Assembly (NCBI GenBank): GCA_020725675.1
Contig: DYEP01000018.1
Location: 1-42,513 of the forward strand
Direction: 5' to 3'
From: Symbiobacterium sp.
Lineage (GTDB): Bacteria > Bacillota > Sulfobacillia > DUSP01 > DYEP01
DNA length: 42,513 bases
Position 1 is the stretch's first letter. Every line of letters starts with the position of its first letter. The notes under the pieces were generated by a model. That model saw only the letters and a list, made by a program, of their open reading frames with translations. It ran no database searches and had not been told where the DNA came from. This document shows positions 25,832-34,893 of the stretch, piece after piece. A program made the translations under genes and the position numbers.

Positions 25832-25848
25832 CCTGTGTCCCCTTTCAT

Positions 25849-26688
25849 TCAATCGTATCCGCCGAACAGCTCTTCCATAAGTTTCAAGAAAAATGATTCG
25901 TTCATTGGAATCACCCTAAGCAGGCCGTACGCTGTGTCACAAAACTCACGCAGCATGCTTCGTGCCTCATTGGCTCCCACAGCCCGGGCGTAGTTGAACC
26001 GTTCTCGGGCTTTCGTAAAGTCTAACAAGTCGTCCCGAATCTGGTAACAAAGGCCGAACATGTCCCCAAACCTCGACACAAGCCCGAGCACCGCCTCATT
26101 CGCGCCAGCTACAAGGGCTCCTATGCGCACAGCAGCAGAAAACATGGCTGCAGTTTTCATCCGATGTGTGGTCAGGACAAAGTCACCATCTCTGTCTGGC
26201 GAAAGTTGCATGTCAAGTACCTGGCCCCCCACCATGCCCGCCGGGCCAGACGCCCTGGCTAGCTCCTGCGCGACCTCCACACGGAGCCGTTCAGTAGCTC
26301 TGGCGGAGGCAACTATCCAGAACGCGTGGGTCAATAGCGCATCACCGGCCAGTACTGCTAGCGCTTCACCGAACACACGATGAACAGTAGGTTTTCCGCG
26401 GCGGTAATCATCGTTGTCCATGCAGGGAAGGTCATCATGTATCAGCGAATACGTATGTACCATTTCTAGGGCGCACGCAAACGGCAACGCCTGACGCTCG
26501 TCCCCGCCGAGCCCAGCGCACATCTCTAACATCATGATGGGTCTTAGCCGCTTCCCTCCTGAAAATATCGCATACTCCATTGGGGCGCGCAGCTGTTCGG
26601 GCACGCCGTCTGTGGGCAGAGTCCTTGCCAATTCGGCGTCTATCTCTCTTGACCTTCGTGCAATCACTTCATGCGCTTCCACTGTCAC
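25849..26688 (-). CDS. ispA: Farnesyl diphosphate synthase (polyprenyl synthetase family)
   Basis: The 279-residue enzyme condenses isopentenyl diphosphate with allylic diphosphates. The first Asp-rich motif is DDLPCMDND (about residues 89-97), the substrate-binding GGKRLRP is at 44-50, and the second Asp motif is QIRDDLLDFT. After the second motif the protein is unusual: the loop that normally carries GKxxGxD and a conserved Lys before TYP is shortened to KARERFNYARAVG. Overall length is slightly short (about 290-300 expected). The GTG start overlaps xseB by 20 bases. Product chain length is inferred. Confidence 0.9.
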   Translation of the reverse strand: MTVEAHEVIARRSREIDAELARTLPTDGVPEQLRAPMEYAIFSGGKRLRPIMMLEMCAGLGGDERQALPFACALEMVHTYSLIHDDLPCMDNDDYRRGKPTVHRVFGEALAVLAGDALLTHAFWIVASARATERLRVEVAQELARASGPAGMVGGQVLDMQLSPDRDGDFVLTTHRMKTAAMFSAAVRIGALVAGANEAVLGLVSRFGDMFGLCYQIRDDLLDFTKARERFNYARAVGANEARSMLREFCDTAYGLLRVIPMNESFFLKLMEELFGGYD

Positions 26689-26914
26689 CTGTCGCTCCGT
26701 CCTCTTGGTCTTCCCCAGCGAGAAGGTACTCTATGCGTCTTTCGGCCTCATCCAGCTTTTTCTTGAGGAAGCGAGACAGTCCGACCCCTTCCTGAAATAG
26801 CGCCAGGGACTGATCCAGCGCTAGTTCCTGGCTTTCAAGAAGACGCACGATCTCCTCAAGGCGCCGCATGGCGTCTTCAAATCTCTGTTTCGTGTGCTCT
26901 TCCGGTTCACTCAT
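26669..26914 (-). CDS. xseB: Exodeoxyribonuclease VII small subunit
   Basis: The 81-residue helical protein matches XseB: RFEDAMRRLEEIVRLLES, then LALDQSLALFQEGVGLSRF and a coiled C-terminus. It joins XseA to degrade single-stranded DNA. ATG 26914 is chosen; it overlaps the xseA stop by eight bases, and the 22-residue upstream extension falls inside xseA. Confidence 0.93.
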   Translation of the reverse strand: MSEPEEHTKQRFEDAMRRLEEIVRLLESQELALDQSLALFQEGVGLSRFLKKKLDEAERRIEYLLAGEDQEDGATGDSGSA

Positions 26915-28115
26915 CTCCCAAAACCTCCTCAACGAGCGAAACAACCTCGCCGTGACGGAATACAGTGGTAAGCCTGTCACCCGGCACCACTTGACCCGGT
27001 CGAGTGAGCAGCCTGCCCTCCGGGCGTTTCAGAGTAATGGTGTATCCTCGTGTCAAAACTCCGAGGGGACTTAAGGCATCCAGCTTGGCCGCAGCTGCGT
27101 ACAATGCCCCCCGGGCGCTGTCTAGCCTGCGCTCCGCTGAGATCCTGAGCCTGTGCTCAAGGTCGTCAACCCGCTGCATGTGTCCTTTCAGGCTCGCGGC
27201 TGGCCGTGATAGTACGGGTCTGCTCAATAACAATCTGAGCCTTTCGTTGTGGCGCTCTACCCTCTTCATCACTCCAGACCTCAGTCTGTGCGAGAGGTGC
27301 TCAACCTGCCGGAACAGTTCGGATCTATCCGGAAACACCAGCTCTGCAGCAGCTGAAGGCGTCGGCGCCCTTACATCTGCTACAAAATCTGCGATAGTAT
27401 AGTCCGTTTCATGTCCAATGGCACTGACTACCGGGAAACTGCAAGAGGCTATTGCCCTGGCGAGCGCCTCATCGTTGAAACACCAAAGCTCTTCCTGCGA
27501 ACCGCCGCCCCGACCGATAATGACCACGTCAAAAGGCCCATAGTCCTCCACTGCAGCAAGCGCCTTCAGCATTTCGGGGACCGCGGCATCGCCCTGCACC
27601 GACACCGGAAAAACTACGACCCTGCAACAAGGGCAGCGACGCTGAGATACTGAGAGTATGTCCCGGATCGCAGCGCCGCTCCGGGAAGTGATCACTGCTA
27701 CCCGCTCAGGGAATGCAGGAAGGGGCCTTTTGCGTGCAGCGTCAAAAAGCCCCTCGGCCTCGAGCTTCTTCTTAAGCTGTTCAAATGCGGCGTATAAAGA
27801 TCCAGTTCCGTAGGGCTCCAGCCTCTGCACATACATCTGATAGTTGCCATCGCGTTCGTACACCCCTATCGACCCGTAGCACAGCACTTCCATGCCGTCC
27901 TGCGGGATGAACCGGAGGCTGCTTGCCCACGACCTGAACATCACACAGCGCAGAGATGCCCGTTGGTCCTTGAGTGTAAAATAGCTGTGACCCGAGGAAT
28001 GCCGCCTTAAGTTTGAAATCTCTCCCCGGACCCAGATACCGCACATTTGCTCATCAGACTCTACCAATTCTTTGATGTAGAGCGTGAGTTCTGAAACCGA
28101 AATGACGTGTTTCAA
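26907..28115 (-). CDS. xseA: Exodeoxyribonuclease VII large subunit
   Basis: The 402-residue protein has an N-terminal OB-fold (ISVSELTLYIKELVESDEQM onward), the catalytic Exonuc_VII domain with VAVITSRSGAAIRDILSV and IIGRGGGSQEELWCFNDE, and a long coiled coil near residues 260-350. It cuts single-stranded DNA from both ends. The start is TTG at 28115 after AGGTAGG; it lies 19 bases from the folD stop. Confidence 0.96.
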   Translation of the reverse strand: MKHVISVSELTLYIKELVESDEQMCGIWVRGEISNLRRHSSGHSYFTLKDQRASLRCVMFRSWASSLRFIPQDGMEVLCYGSIGVYERDGNYQMYVQRLEPYGTGSLYAAFEQLKKKLEAEGLFDAARKRPLPAFPERVAVITSRSGAAIRDILSVSQRRCPCCRVVVFPVSVQGDAAVPEMLKALAAVEDYGPFDVVIIGRGGGSQEELWCFNDEALARAIASCSFPVVSAIGHETDYTIADFVADVRAPTPSAAAELVFPDRSELFRQVEHLSHRLRSGVMKRVERHNERLRLLLSRPVLSRPAASLKGHMQRVDDLEHRLRISAERRLDSARGALYAAAAKLDALSPLGVLTRGYTITLKRPEGRLLTRPGQVVPGDRLTTVFRHGEVVSLVEEVLGDE

Positions 28116-28134
28116 AAGCGCTACCTACCTTGCA

Positions 28135-28977
28135 TTACACCTGCCAGGCAGCCTGGATGGTGTTCTTTAGCAGCATGGTGATGGTCATAGGTCCGACGCC
28201 GCCTGGAACCGGAGTGATGGCCGAAGCCCGTTCGAATGCCGTAGCGAATTCCACGTCACCCACCAGCTTGCCGTCCACCGCATTGACCCCAACGTCAATT
28301 ACTACAGCGCCTTCCTTGACCATATCTCCCTTAATCATTTCCGGCTTGCCCACTGCAACAACCAGTACATCAGCCCGGCGTGTCACCTCACCCAGGTTGC
28401 GGGTACGGGAATGGCAGATAGTGACAGTCGCATGTCTTTGCAACAGCAGAAGTGATACCGGTTTACCCACAATATTGCTTCTCCCAACCACGCAGGCCTC
28501 TTTCCCCTTCAACTCTACGCCTACCCTGTCCAGGAGTTCAATCACCCCTGCTGGAGTACACGGTACGAAACACTTCTCACCGATCATAAGCTTACCCACA
28601 TTAATGGGATGGAAACCGTCCACATCCTTTTCGGGCACGATCGCGTTTATGCAGGCAGTCTCGTCGATGTGATCTGGAAGCGGCAACTGCACCAGTATCC
28701 CGTGGATCTTCGGGTCCTGGTTCAACTTCCGGATCAGCCCGAGCACTTCATCCTGAGAGGTCTCTTCCGGCAGCCTGTGGACCTCTGAGTAGATACCAAC
28801 GTTCTGACACGCGCGCTCTTTGTTCCGTACGTAGGTCTTGGATGCAGGGTCCTGCCCCACAAGGATCACTGCCAGACCGGGTGTGATCCCCTTTTCCGAC
28901 TGGATCTTTTTTACCTCTTCAACAAACTCCGCCCGGATCTCCTCGGCAATGGCCTTCCCGTCGATAATTTTCGCCAT
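28135..28977 (-). CDS. folD: Bifunctional methylenetetrahydrofolate dehydrogenase/cyclohydrolase
   Basis: The 280-residue enzyme interconverts methylene-, methenyl- and formyl-tetrahydrofolate using NADP. The family motif [17 protein letters not shown] (residues 46-62) includes the catalytic Tyr49 and Lys53; [14 protein letters not shown] is the cofactor site, and [10 protein letters not shown] lies near the end. ATG 28977 has GGAGG six bases upstream. It follows nfnB by four bases. With glyA elsewhere in the window it supplies one-carbon units. Confidence 0.97.
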   Translation of the reverse strand: MAKIIDGKAIAEEIRAEFVEEVKKIQSEKGITPGLAVILVGQDPASKTYVRNKERACQNVGIYSEVHRLPEETSQDEVLGLIRKLNQDPKIHGILVQLPLPDHIDETACINAIVPEKDVDGFHPINVGKLMIGEKCFVPCTPAGVIELLDRVGVELKGKEACVVGRSNIVGKPVSLLLLQRHATVTICHSRTRNLGEVTRRADVLVVAVGKPEMIKGDMVKEGAVVIDVGVNAVDGKLVGDVEFATAFERASAITPVPGGVGPMTITMLLKNTIQAAWQV

Positions 28978-28981
28978 GCGA

Positions 28982-30385
28982 CTACCTCCCTTGCTTCTCG
29001 GTAAGATACCTATGAATGGCAGACGCTGCCGTCTTCCCTGCTCCCATAGCCAGGATTACGGTGGCCGAACCAGTCACCGCATCTCCTCCCGCATACACCC
29101 CTTCACGGGTGGTGAGTCCCGTCTGTTCTTCCACGATCAGCCCGCCCCAGTCATGGATCCGGAGCCCCGGGGTGGTCTGAGATACAATCGGATTGGGGCT
29201 GGTTCCAAGGGCCATGACCACCGTATCAACTGGGATCACGAACTCCGACCCCTGCACAGGTACGGGTCTTCTTCTACCCGATGCATCTGGCTCACCGAGT
29301 TCCATCTTTATGCACTTAAGTCCGGTCACCCAGCCCGCCTCGTTTCCTATCACTTCCACCGGGTTGGTGAGGAACTTGAACACCACGCCCTCTTCGTGCG
29401 CATTTTCCACTTCTTCAGCGCGCGCAGGCATTTCCTGTTCAGAACGCCTGTAGATGATGTAGGCCTCCTCGGCACCGAGCCGGAGCGCGCAGCGCACCGC
29501 ATCCATTGCCACATTACCGCCGCCTACTACCGCTACCCGGCGGCCTGTCTTTATCGGAGTGTCGTACTCTGGAAATAGGTACGCTTTCATCAGGTTCGTC
29601 CTTGTTAGCCACTCGTTGGCTGAGTATACTCCGTTTAAGTTCTCACCGGGGATGCCCATGAACTTCGGAAGTCCCGCACCGGTACCCAGGAACACGGCCT
29701 CGTAGCCTTCCTCAAACAGGTCATCCACGGTGATGGTGCGTCCAACTATCACGTTTGTCAGGATCTCAACCCCAAGACTCTTTACGTACTCTACTTCACG
29801 TGCCACCACACTCTTCGGTAAACGGAACTCGGGTATACCGTACACAAGCACGCCTCCTGCAGCGTGCAACGCTTCAAAAATCGTCACCCGATATCCCATC
29901 TTGGCCAGGTCTCCGGCGCACGTCAGGCCTGCAGGTCCCGACCCCACCACTGCCACCTTCTTCCCGGTCGGGTGCACGGGCTCCGGGGGTGTATCAATCT
30001 TCATGTTTTCCGCTTCCCAGTCAGCAACAAACCGCTCAAGCCTTCCTATTGCAACAGGCTCACCCTTCTTCCCGAGCACGCAGTATTTCTCGCACTGCTC
30101 CTCCTGCGGGCATACTCTCCCACAAATGGCCGGCAGGGAATTGGTCTCTTTGACGATCCTCGAGGCAGCAGCAAAATCGCCTTCAGCGATCTTTTCGATG
30201 AATTCGGGAATCTTGACGTTTACGGGGCACCCCTTGACACATCCAGGCTTCTTGCACTGGATACAGTACCGGGCAGTTTCCATTGCCATCTCCGGAGTAT
30301 ATCCGAGCGCCACCTCGTAGAAGTTCTTTATCCTTTCTTTCGGTGCCTGTCTCGGCATTTCTACCCTGCTGCCTTTGGATGTCAT
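28982..30385 (-). CDS. nfnB: NfnB/GltA-type flavoprotein (NADPH-dependent oxidoreductase, electron-bifurcating subunit)
   Basis: The 467-residue protein has an N-terminal iron-sulfur domain with cysteine groups [14 protein letters not shown] and [15 protein letters not shown], then a two-dinucleotide-binding flavoprotein with [18 protein letters not shown] (FAD) and [19 protein letters not shown] (NADPH). It is usually annotated as glutamate synthase small chain (GltA). Next to a PyrK-like subunit and without a large glutamate synthase chain, NfnB (NADH-dependent ferredoxin:NADP oxidoreductase) or sulfide dehydrogenase SudA is likelier. ATG 30385 overlaps the partner stop by four bases. Confidence 0.87.
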   Translation of the reverse strand: MTSKGSRVEMPRQAPKERIKNFYEVALGYTPEMAMETARYCIQCKKPGCVKGCPVNVKIPEFIEKIAEGDFAAASRIVKETNSLPAICGRVCPQEEQCEKYCVLGKKGEPVAIGRLERFVADWEAENMKIDTPPEPVHPTGKKVAVVGSGPAGLTCAGDLAKMGYRVTIFEALHAAGGVLVYGIPEFRLPKSVVAREVEYVKSLGVEILTNVIVGRTITVDDLFEEGYEAVFLGTGAGLPKFMGIPGENLNGVYSANEWLTRTNLMKAYLFPEYDTPIKTGRRVAVVGGGNVAMDAVRCALRLGAEEAYIIYRRSEQEMPARAEEVENAHEEGVVFKFLTNPVEVIGNEAGWVTGLKCIKMELGEPDASGRRRPVPVQGSEFVIPVDTVVMALGTSPNPIVSQTTPGLRIHDWGGLIVEEQTGLTTREGVYAGGDAVTGSATVILAMGAGKTAASAIHRYLTEKQGR

Positions 30386-31224
30386 GGCCTGCACCCGCCT
30401 TCCGCACAATTCATATGGTCAACCGCTATCTTCTCTTCCTCAAGATAGATGCGTGAACGTCTCACTGCCTCCGCCCAGTCTACTGCGTGTCCATCGAACA
30501 TGGGGCCATCAACGCAGCAAAACTTGGTCTTGCCGTCAACTGACAACCGGCAGGCTCCGCACATACCTGTACCGTCTACCATGATCGGGTTCATACTGAC
30601 CCACGTCTTCACACCATAAGGACGGGTCACTTCCACGCAAGCGCGCATCATGAGGATGGGCCCCACAGCTATGATCTCATCAAACTGCTCTCCGCGTTCC
30701 AGCAGTTGCTTGATCACGTCGCTGACAAAGCCGTGGTGTCCTCGGCTCCCATCGTCGGTTGCTACGTAAACCGCGGTGGAAACCGCTCTCATCTCTTCTT
30801 CGAGTATCAACAAGTCAGCGCTTCTTGCACCAATGATAGAGACCACGTCGACTCCCATCTCATGCATGGCCTTGGCCTTGGGATACACTGGCGCTACGCC
30901 AACTCCACCGCCTACACACAGCACTCTGCCTTCTCTTGGCAGCTCTGCGGGCATTCCAAGCGGCCCCACAAGATCAAGTATTGCATCTCCCACGCCCATC
31001 CTACCGAGCAACCTGGTTGTCTTACCCACCTCCTGGTAAACAAGGGTAATTGTCCCCTTCTCCCGGTCGTAGTCGGCTATTGTCAGGGGAATCCTCTCCC
31101 CGCTTTCTGTACACCGCAGGATCACGAACTGACCAGGTCTTGCTTTCCTGGCTACCATCGGTGCCTGAACCACGATGAGTTTGGTGACTGGAGTCAGAAC
31201 CCTTTTGGCTTCGATAGTAAACAC
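30382..31224 (-). CDS. nfnA: NfnA/SudB-like FAD and [2Fe-2S] subunit
   Basis: The 280-residue protein resembles dihydroorotate dehydrogenase electron-transfer subunit PyrK: an FAD-binding barrel (RPGQFVILR...RIPLTIADYD), an NAD-binding half (VLCVGGGVGVAPVYPKAKAM) and a C-terminal [2Fe-2S] cluster set around CGACRLSVDGKTKFCC. Paired with the next gene it would form the bifurcating NfnAB transhydrogenase that couples ferredoxin, NADH and NADPH. The GTG start has GGAGGG ten bases upstream. The 183-base gap before nusB shows no clear promoter. Confidence 0.87.
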   Translation of the reverse strand: MFTIEAKRVLTPVTKLIVVQAPMVARKARPGQFVILRCTESGERIPLTIADYDREKGTITLVYQEVGKTTRLLGRMGVGDAILDLVGPLGMPAELPREGRVLCVGGGVGVAPVYPKAKAMHEMGVDVVSIIGARSADLLILEEEMRAVSTAVYVATDDGSRGHHGFVSDVIKQLLERGEQFDEIIAVGPILMMRACVEVTRPYGVKTWVSMNPIMVDGTGMCGACRLSVDGKTKFCCVDGPMFDGHAVDWAEAVRRSRIYLEEEKIAVDHMNCAEGGCRP

Positions 31225-31407
31225 CGCGTTTGTTCCCTCCCCGTTATTCCAGAAACATGCTCAAACATCACGTTTCCTTCTACAATGGAGTTGTCTTTTC
31301 CTCCATAAGCAGCGCGTTGCCGGCCCACAAAATCAAAAATCCTGCCCCATCGCTATGAGCACAGCTACGCAGGCTACATGCAGGGGAGGAATCGCGTCAT
31401 CTTGTCT

Positions 31408-31836
31408 TCAGCACTGCTCCGTGCCGTCTTCGGGTAGTCCCTTCAGCACCTTGGCGAGTACCCCATTCACAAAACGGGGTGAGTCATCGTCGCTGCCATA
31501 GATCTTCGCCAGCTCCACAGCCTCGTCTATGGATACACTGTGCGGAACGTCAGTCCGCCGGTAGATCTCGTAGACCGCCATCCGCATGATATTGCGCTCT
31601 ATTGCGGGCAGCCTCTCCAGCTCCCATCCTTCCAGTACGCCCCTCAGGGCTGCGTCTATGTCCTGCCGGGCCTCGCTCACACCTTCAACGATCTCCATGG
31701 CGTATGTCACCGCCTTCTCTACGGCGCCCGGAAAAAAACTGATAGCGCTGGAAAACGCCTCGCGTGTGCTTGATCTTGAAATATCTATTTGGTATAGTGC
31801 GGCAAGTGCAATTTCTCTTGCTGTCCTTCTTGACAT
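31408..31836 (-). CDS. nusB: Transcription antitermination factor NusB
   Basis: The 142-residue all-helical protein opens with [18 protein letters not shown] and has the RNA-binding-domain segments [13 protein letters not shown] and [29 protein letters not shown] (seen in parts). NusB binds boxA with NusE during rRNA transcription. It closes the asp23-amaP-DUF2273-nusB group. Confidence 0.95.
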   Translation of the reverse strand: [142 protein letters not shown]

Positions 31837-31856
31837 AACGTATCCCTTTTCCCTGC

Positions 31857-32069
31857 TTAGCGTCCGCCCGGAGGCAGGTATCGTTCCAGCACGTCCACCA
31901 GGTTCTCCTTTTCTTCATCCATCTTCTTGCCCACCTGGTAACCAATCAATACGCAAAGCATCCAAAAAAGTGTCCATAACAATCCAATGGCCATAACAGA
32001 GAGCGCAAAAAGCAAACCGAATAGTGAGCCAAGGAACTTGCCCCGGTGGTTTACCCAAATTTCCTTCAT
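31857..32069 (-). CDS. DUF2273 small membrane protein
   Basis: The 70-residue protein has two hydrophobic helices (about residues 11-50, GSLFGLLFALSVMAIGLLW and FWMLCVLIGYQVG) and a charged C-terminus. DUF2273 genes accompany asp23 and amaP, and the family is thought to anchor or assist the Asp23 envelope network. ATG 32069 (MKEIWVNHRGK) is preferred to an in-frame start 54 bases upstream, which has no family similarity. Confidence 0.88.
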   Translation of the reverse strand: MKEIWVNHRGKFLGSLFGLLFALSVMAIGLLWTLFWMLCVLIGYQVGKKMDEEKENLVDVLERYLPPGGR

Positions 32070-32168
32070 GATCTCTCGCAATGTCGGACACACCAACGCT
32101 CCCGCGGACGTCTGCGTCCCCATCTTCGGGGAAGTACGCCGCTCCCTCCTTCTTGTCCCTATTTGAGG

Positions 32169-32711
32169 CTATTCAACCCGGGACTTCCGTTCACTGGTTA
32201 TGTTCTCAATCAGGACGCGTACCTCTTCCACGCCCACTCCAACTACGTTCGCGATATAATCTTTAACACGATTCTGGATCTCATCTGTGGCCGCAGGTAT
32301 GCTGATATCCGGGCTGACCCACGCGCGTATGGAGACTGCAACCCCTGTACTACCAGCGGATACCCTGCTTTTGACTTCTCTGACCCCCTGCACCTGACGT
32401 GCCGTCCTCCCTACCAGATTCTCGATGGCACTGAGCGAAACCCGGACTTCACCGAGCGGGGAATCGTGTACGATCGCCCCAACGCGTGCTGGTGCCCTTC
32501 TTAGCATAAGCAAAAGCATTCTAGCGCTCACTCCGACAAATACCAAGGCAACTACCGCTACAGTGAGCCTCCCCGATGATACTCCGAACAGTCCGGCGAA
32601 AGCAGTCAGAGGTCTTGTCCAACCGACGGATACCAGAAACAGCACTCCTGCCACAACTGATACAGCCATGGAGTACAAGGCAAGTACAATTCTGTCAAAT
32701 AAGCCCATCAT
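32169..32711 (-). CDS. amaP: Alkaline shock response membrane anchor protein AmaP
   Basis: The 180-residue protein has two N-terminal membrane helices (residues 8-28 and about 48-70) and an Asp23-like C-terminal domain (GEVRVSLSAIENLVGRTARQ). AmaP tethers Asp23 to the membrane in Staphylococcus. It follows the asp23 gene by 14 bases. Confidence 0.9.
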   Translation of the reverse strand: MMGLFDRIVLALYSMAVSVVAGVLFLVSVGWTRPLTAFAGLFGVSSGRLTVAVVALVFVGVSARMLLLMLRRAPARVGAIVHDSPLGEVRVSLSAIENLVGRTARQVQGVREVKSRVSAGSTGVAVSIRAWVSPDISIPAATDEIQNRVKDYIANVVGVGVEEVRVLIENITSERKSRVE

Positions 32712-32725
32712 TCCACTCCTTTCGG

Positions 32726-33118
32726 CTACCTTACCCTCTCATCGTGCGTTTCTGAAGTAGAAATGGCCTGTACGTGTATATTGACTTCTACGACGTTCAA
32801 CCCCGTCATGCTTTCCACCGCCCGCTTGACGTTCTCTTGTATCCTCTGGGCGACCTCGGGTATTCTGACACCATATTCCAATATTACGAACAGATCCAGG
32901 GCGGCTTCGCGGTCCCCGACCTCGACCTTAACACCCTTGGAGAGGCTTCTCTTGCCGAGCATCTCCCCGATGTCACCTACGAGCCCCCCAGACATACCGA
33001 CAACGCCTTCCACCTCGGAAGCGGCGAGCCCCGCTATCACGGCAACAACATCATCTGATATCCTTACGCTGCCGACATCCTCAGAGCTCCTTTCATCGGT
33101 AAATCCTTTCTCGGTCAA
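32726..33118 (-). CDS. Asp23/Gls24 family envelope stress response protein
   Basis: The roughly 130-residue protein shows the family core VRISDDVVAVIAGLAASEVE and GVKVEVGDREAALDLFVILE. It forms a membrane-associated network with AmaP. Two starts are possible: GTG 33127 overlaps its own GGAGG, while TTG 33118 has GGAGG seven bases upstream and is chosen. It is the first gene of a group with its own promoter. Confidence 0.92.
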   Translation of the reverse strand: MTEKGFTDERSSEDVGSVRISDDVVAVIAGLAASEVEGVVGMSGGLVGDIGEMLGKRSLSKGVKVEVGDREAALDLFVILEYGVRIPEVAQRIQENVKRAVESMTGLNVVEVNIHVQAISTSETHDERVR

Positions 33119-33131
33119 AAGCTCCACCTCC

Positions 33132-33157
33132 GTCCCAAATCATACTGTGTGTGGGAC
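33132..33157. promoter_or_regulatory. Inverted repeat in the asp23 leader
   Basis: GTCCCA (33132-33137) and TGGGAC (33152-33157) form a 6-base inverted repeat between the predicted transcription start and the ribosome site. It could be an operator or a leader hairpin; no regulator can be assigned. Confidence 0.3.
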
Positions 33158-33163
33158 AAGACT

Positions 33164-33193
33164 ATTATACCTGAAGCTTCGATAGAATTACAA
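33164..33193 (-). promoter_or_regulatory. Sigma-A promoter of the asp23-amaP-nusB group
   Basis: On the minus strand TTGTAA (33193-33188), an 18-base spacer and a perfect TATAAT (33169-33164) lie about 45 bases before the asp23 start. It separates this housekeeping group from the sporulation operon upstream. Confidence 0.65.
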
Positions 33194-33225
33194 GAAATAC
33201 CCCTTTGAGGAGCCGGTGCAGCATG

Positions 33226-33756
33226 TCATTCCCATCTTGCCGAGATGCTGATATTTTCAGGACCAATGCCAAGAGCCCTCATCACCGCATCACCAATGAT
33301 GCGTACGTCTTGAACTGACAGATCGTGTACCTTGACAAGTACAACTGCGCCGTTAGGTATTGCGATTACGAGCGCATCCTCAAATCCCTTCGATCTTATG
33401 AGCGCTTCGGCCTGTTCTTCGGCTGTCCTGTTCTTCGCGATTTCCACCAGCCTGGCGCTGGCCTTCGCCTTTGCTGCCGCATCGGCGCTGCCGTCAGCAA
33501 GCAGTGCGCGCAGTGTTTCTTCTTCGCGGCTCACCGCGCGCTCCCTTTCAAGCCGTGCCTCCACGTAATAGTCCACGACCACCTGGGTATTGGTCGTGGG
33601 AATACTGACAGCGGGAACTGCATCGGCTACCTTGTCAAGCAGGCTTTTTTCCCTGAATTCAGCCCGCTTAATCGCCGCGTAAAACGAAAGCACTACGATA
33701 ATCACCAAAAACAGCGCGAACCTCATTACCGTCTTGCGCTCAAGTACACCAATCAT
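33226..33756 (-). CDS. spoIIIAH: Stage III sporulation protein AH
   Basis: The 176-residue protein has one N-terminal membrane helix (residues 11-28) and an extracytoplasmic ring-forming domain ending in VHDLSVQDVRIIGDAVMRAL. SpoIIIAH in the mother cell contacts SpoIIQ of the forespore across the septum to build the feeding channel. ATG 33756 (MIGVLERKTVMRF) is preferred over a start 30 bases upstream; GGTGG precedes it. It is the last gene of the spoIIIA operon. Confidence 0.93.
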   Translation of the reverse strand: MIGVLERKTVMRFALFLVIIVVLSFYAAIKRAEFREKSLLDKVADAVPAVSIPTTNTQVVVDYYVEARLERERAVSREEETLRALLADGSADAAAKAKASARLVEIAKNRTAEEQAEALIRSKGFEDALVIAIPNGAVVLVKVHDLSVQDVRIIGDAVMRALGIGPENISISARWE

Positions 33757-33757
33757 G

Positions 33758-34327
33758 TCACATACCACCCTTTCTTGGTAATACAATCACTTTGTGCGCT
33801 GGCAGGCCAAGGAGCGTCTGTACCGCCTGCGCCAGCTGGGCCTTTATCGTGGAGTCCGAGGCGCCATCCGCCACTACGAGCACTCCTGCGATTTTCGGGT
33901 AGGTTTCCCAAACAATGACCGGGTGCTCGGCTCCTGCCGACCTTGCCATCACAACCTGCACCGACTCTGTCTCTTCGGTGATGGTACGCACGCCTCCCTG
34001 GGCGTCCTGTTCTTCGGTCCTCCTTGACGTAACGCTGGTATTGCCCGCTGTTTCAGTTCTTGCGCCTCCCTCCAGCGTCACACTGCAGGATACTCGTCCA
34101 GCGCCTTCCACAAGCGACAATATGCGCTCCAGTTCCTGCGCGATAGCCCTCTCATAGCCCCGGCCTGAGCTATTCGCTGTTTCAATCGCTGGCGCCGTCT
34201 CCGGAGACCGCCGTGCGCTGCTCAGCACTGAGCCAATGATGAACAGTACGAGTGCGAGCGCTGCCAGGAGCATTTGATTCCGGTATTTTTCGATGGTCTT
34301 TGTTCTTAAGTAGCCTATCTTCACCAC
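33758..34327 (-). CDS. spoIIIAG: Stage III sporulation protein AG
   Basis: The 189-residue protein has a membrane helix (about residues 18-37) and a secretin-ring-like domain (SVTLEGGARTETAGNTSV, YPKIAGVLVVADGA). SpoIIIAG makes a large ring in the intermembrane channel. The GTG at 34327 is followed by another GTG, so the start may be one codon later. Confidence 0.95.
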   Translation of the reverse strand: MVKIGYLRTKTIEKYRNQMLLAALALVLFIIGSVLSSARRSPETAPAIETANSSGRGYERAIAQELERILSLVEGAGRVSCSVTLEGGARTETAGNTSVTSRRTEEQDAQGGVRTITEETESVQVVMARSAGAEHPVIVWETYPKIAGVLVVADGASDSTIKAQLAQAVQTLLGLPAHKVIVLPRKGGM

Positions 34328-34345
34328 GGCATAACCGCCCCCTTT

Positions 34346-34882
34346 TTAGTTGAGGATCGCTAGATCTACCATGGATTTCCCGATACCGAGGCGCTGTTCC
34401 AGCAGTTCATAAACTTTTTGCGCCAGGTCGGCGTCAGTTACGCTGTCATCCGCTCCTGTAATGCTGACAGGCCTGATTGGAGATATTTCACGGCGGATCT
34501 CCACTCTAACGTGAAGGACCTCCCATACCCCGGTGGACTCGACGTTCACCTCAGCACTCACTCGGGCGCTGGCCACCTCCGGCAGGGAGACCACGAGCGC
34601 CCTCACTCTTTCGTTCAGTAATTCCTCGAACATACGGGAAAGGTCACGAGCTGGTCCTTCCGTGCCAAATGACTCCTCGGCAGGCATACGGGCGGAAATG
34701 CCTGCAAAATCCTGGCTCCGGAGCAGCCCGATCGCAGGCCGTAACACCGCTACCAAGATCAGCGTAGCGAGCACCAGCCGTACGTATTTCCTGTAGCTTG
34801 ACTCGGGAATGAGCAATGTAACAAACGACGCAAAAATGGTGAGGTATGCGATTTCTTTCACCCAACGGCCCATCTCAGTCAC
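34346..34882 (-). CDS. spoIIIAF: Stage III sporulation protein AF
   Basis: The 178-residue protein has two N-terminal membrane helices (about residues 10-50, IAYLTIFASFVTLLI and LVLATLILVAVLRP) and a soluble domain, as in SpoIIIAF. GTG 34882 has GGAGG seven bases upstream; the frame is open 222 bases further into spoIIIAE but that part is not family-like. It lies eleven bases after spoIIIAE. Confidence 0.93.
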   Translation of the reverse strand: MTEMGRWVKEIAYLTIFASFVTLLIPESSYRKYVRLVLATLILVAVLRPAIGLLRSQDFAGISARMPAEESFGTEGPARDLSRMFEELLNERVRALVVSLPEVASARVSAEVNVESTGVWEVLHVRVEIRREISPIRPVSITGADDSVTDADLAQKVYELLEQRLGIGKSMVDLAILN

Positions 34883-34893
34883 GGCGGCCCCTC

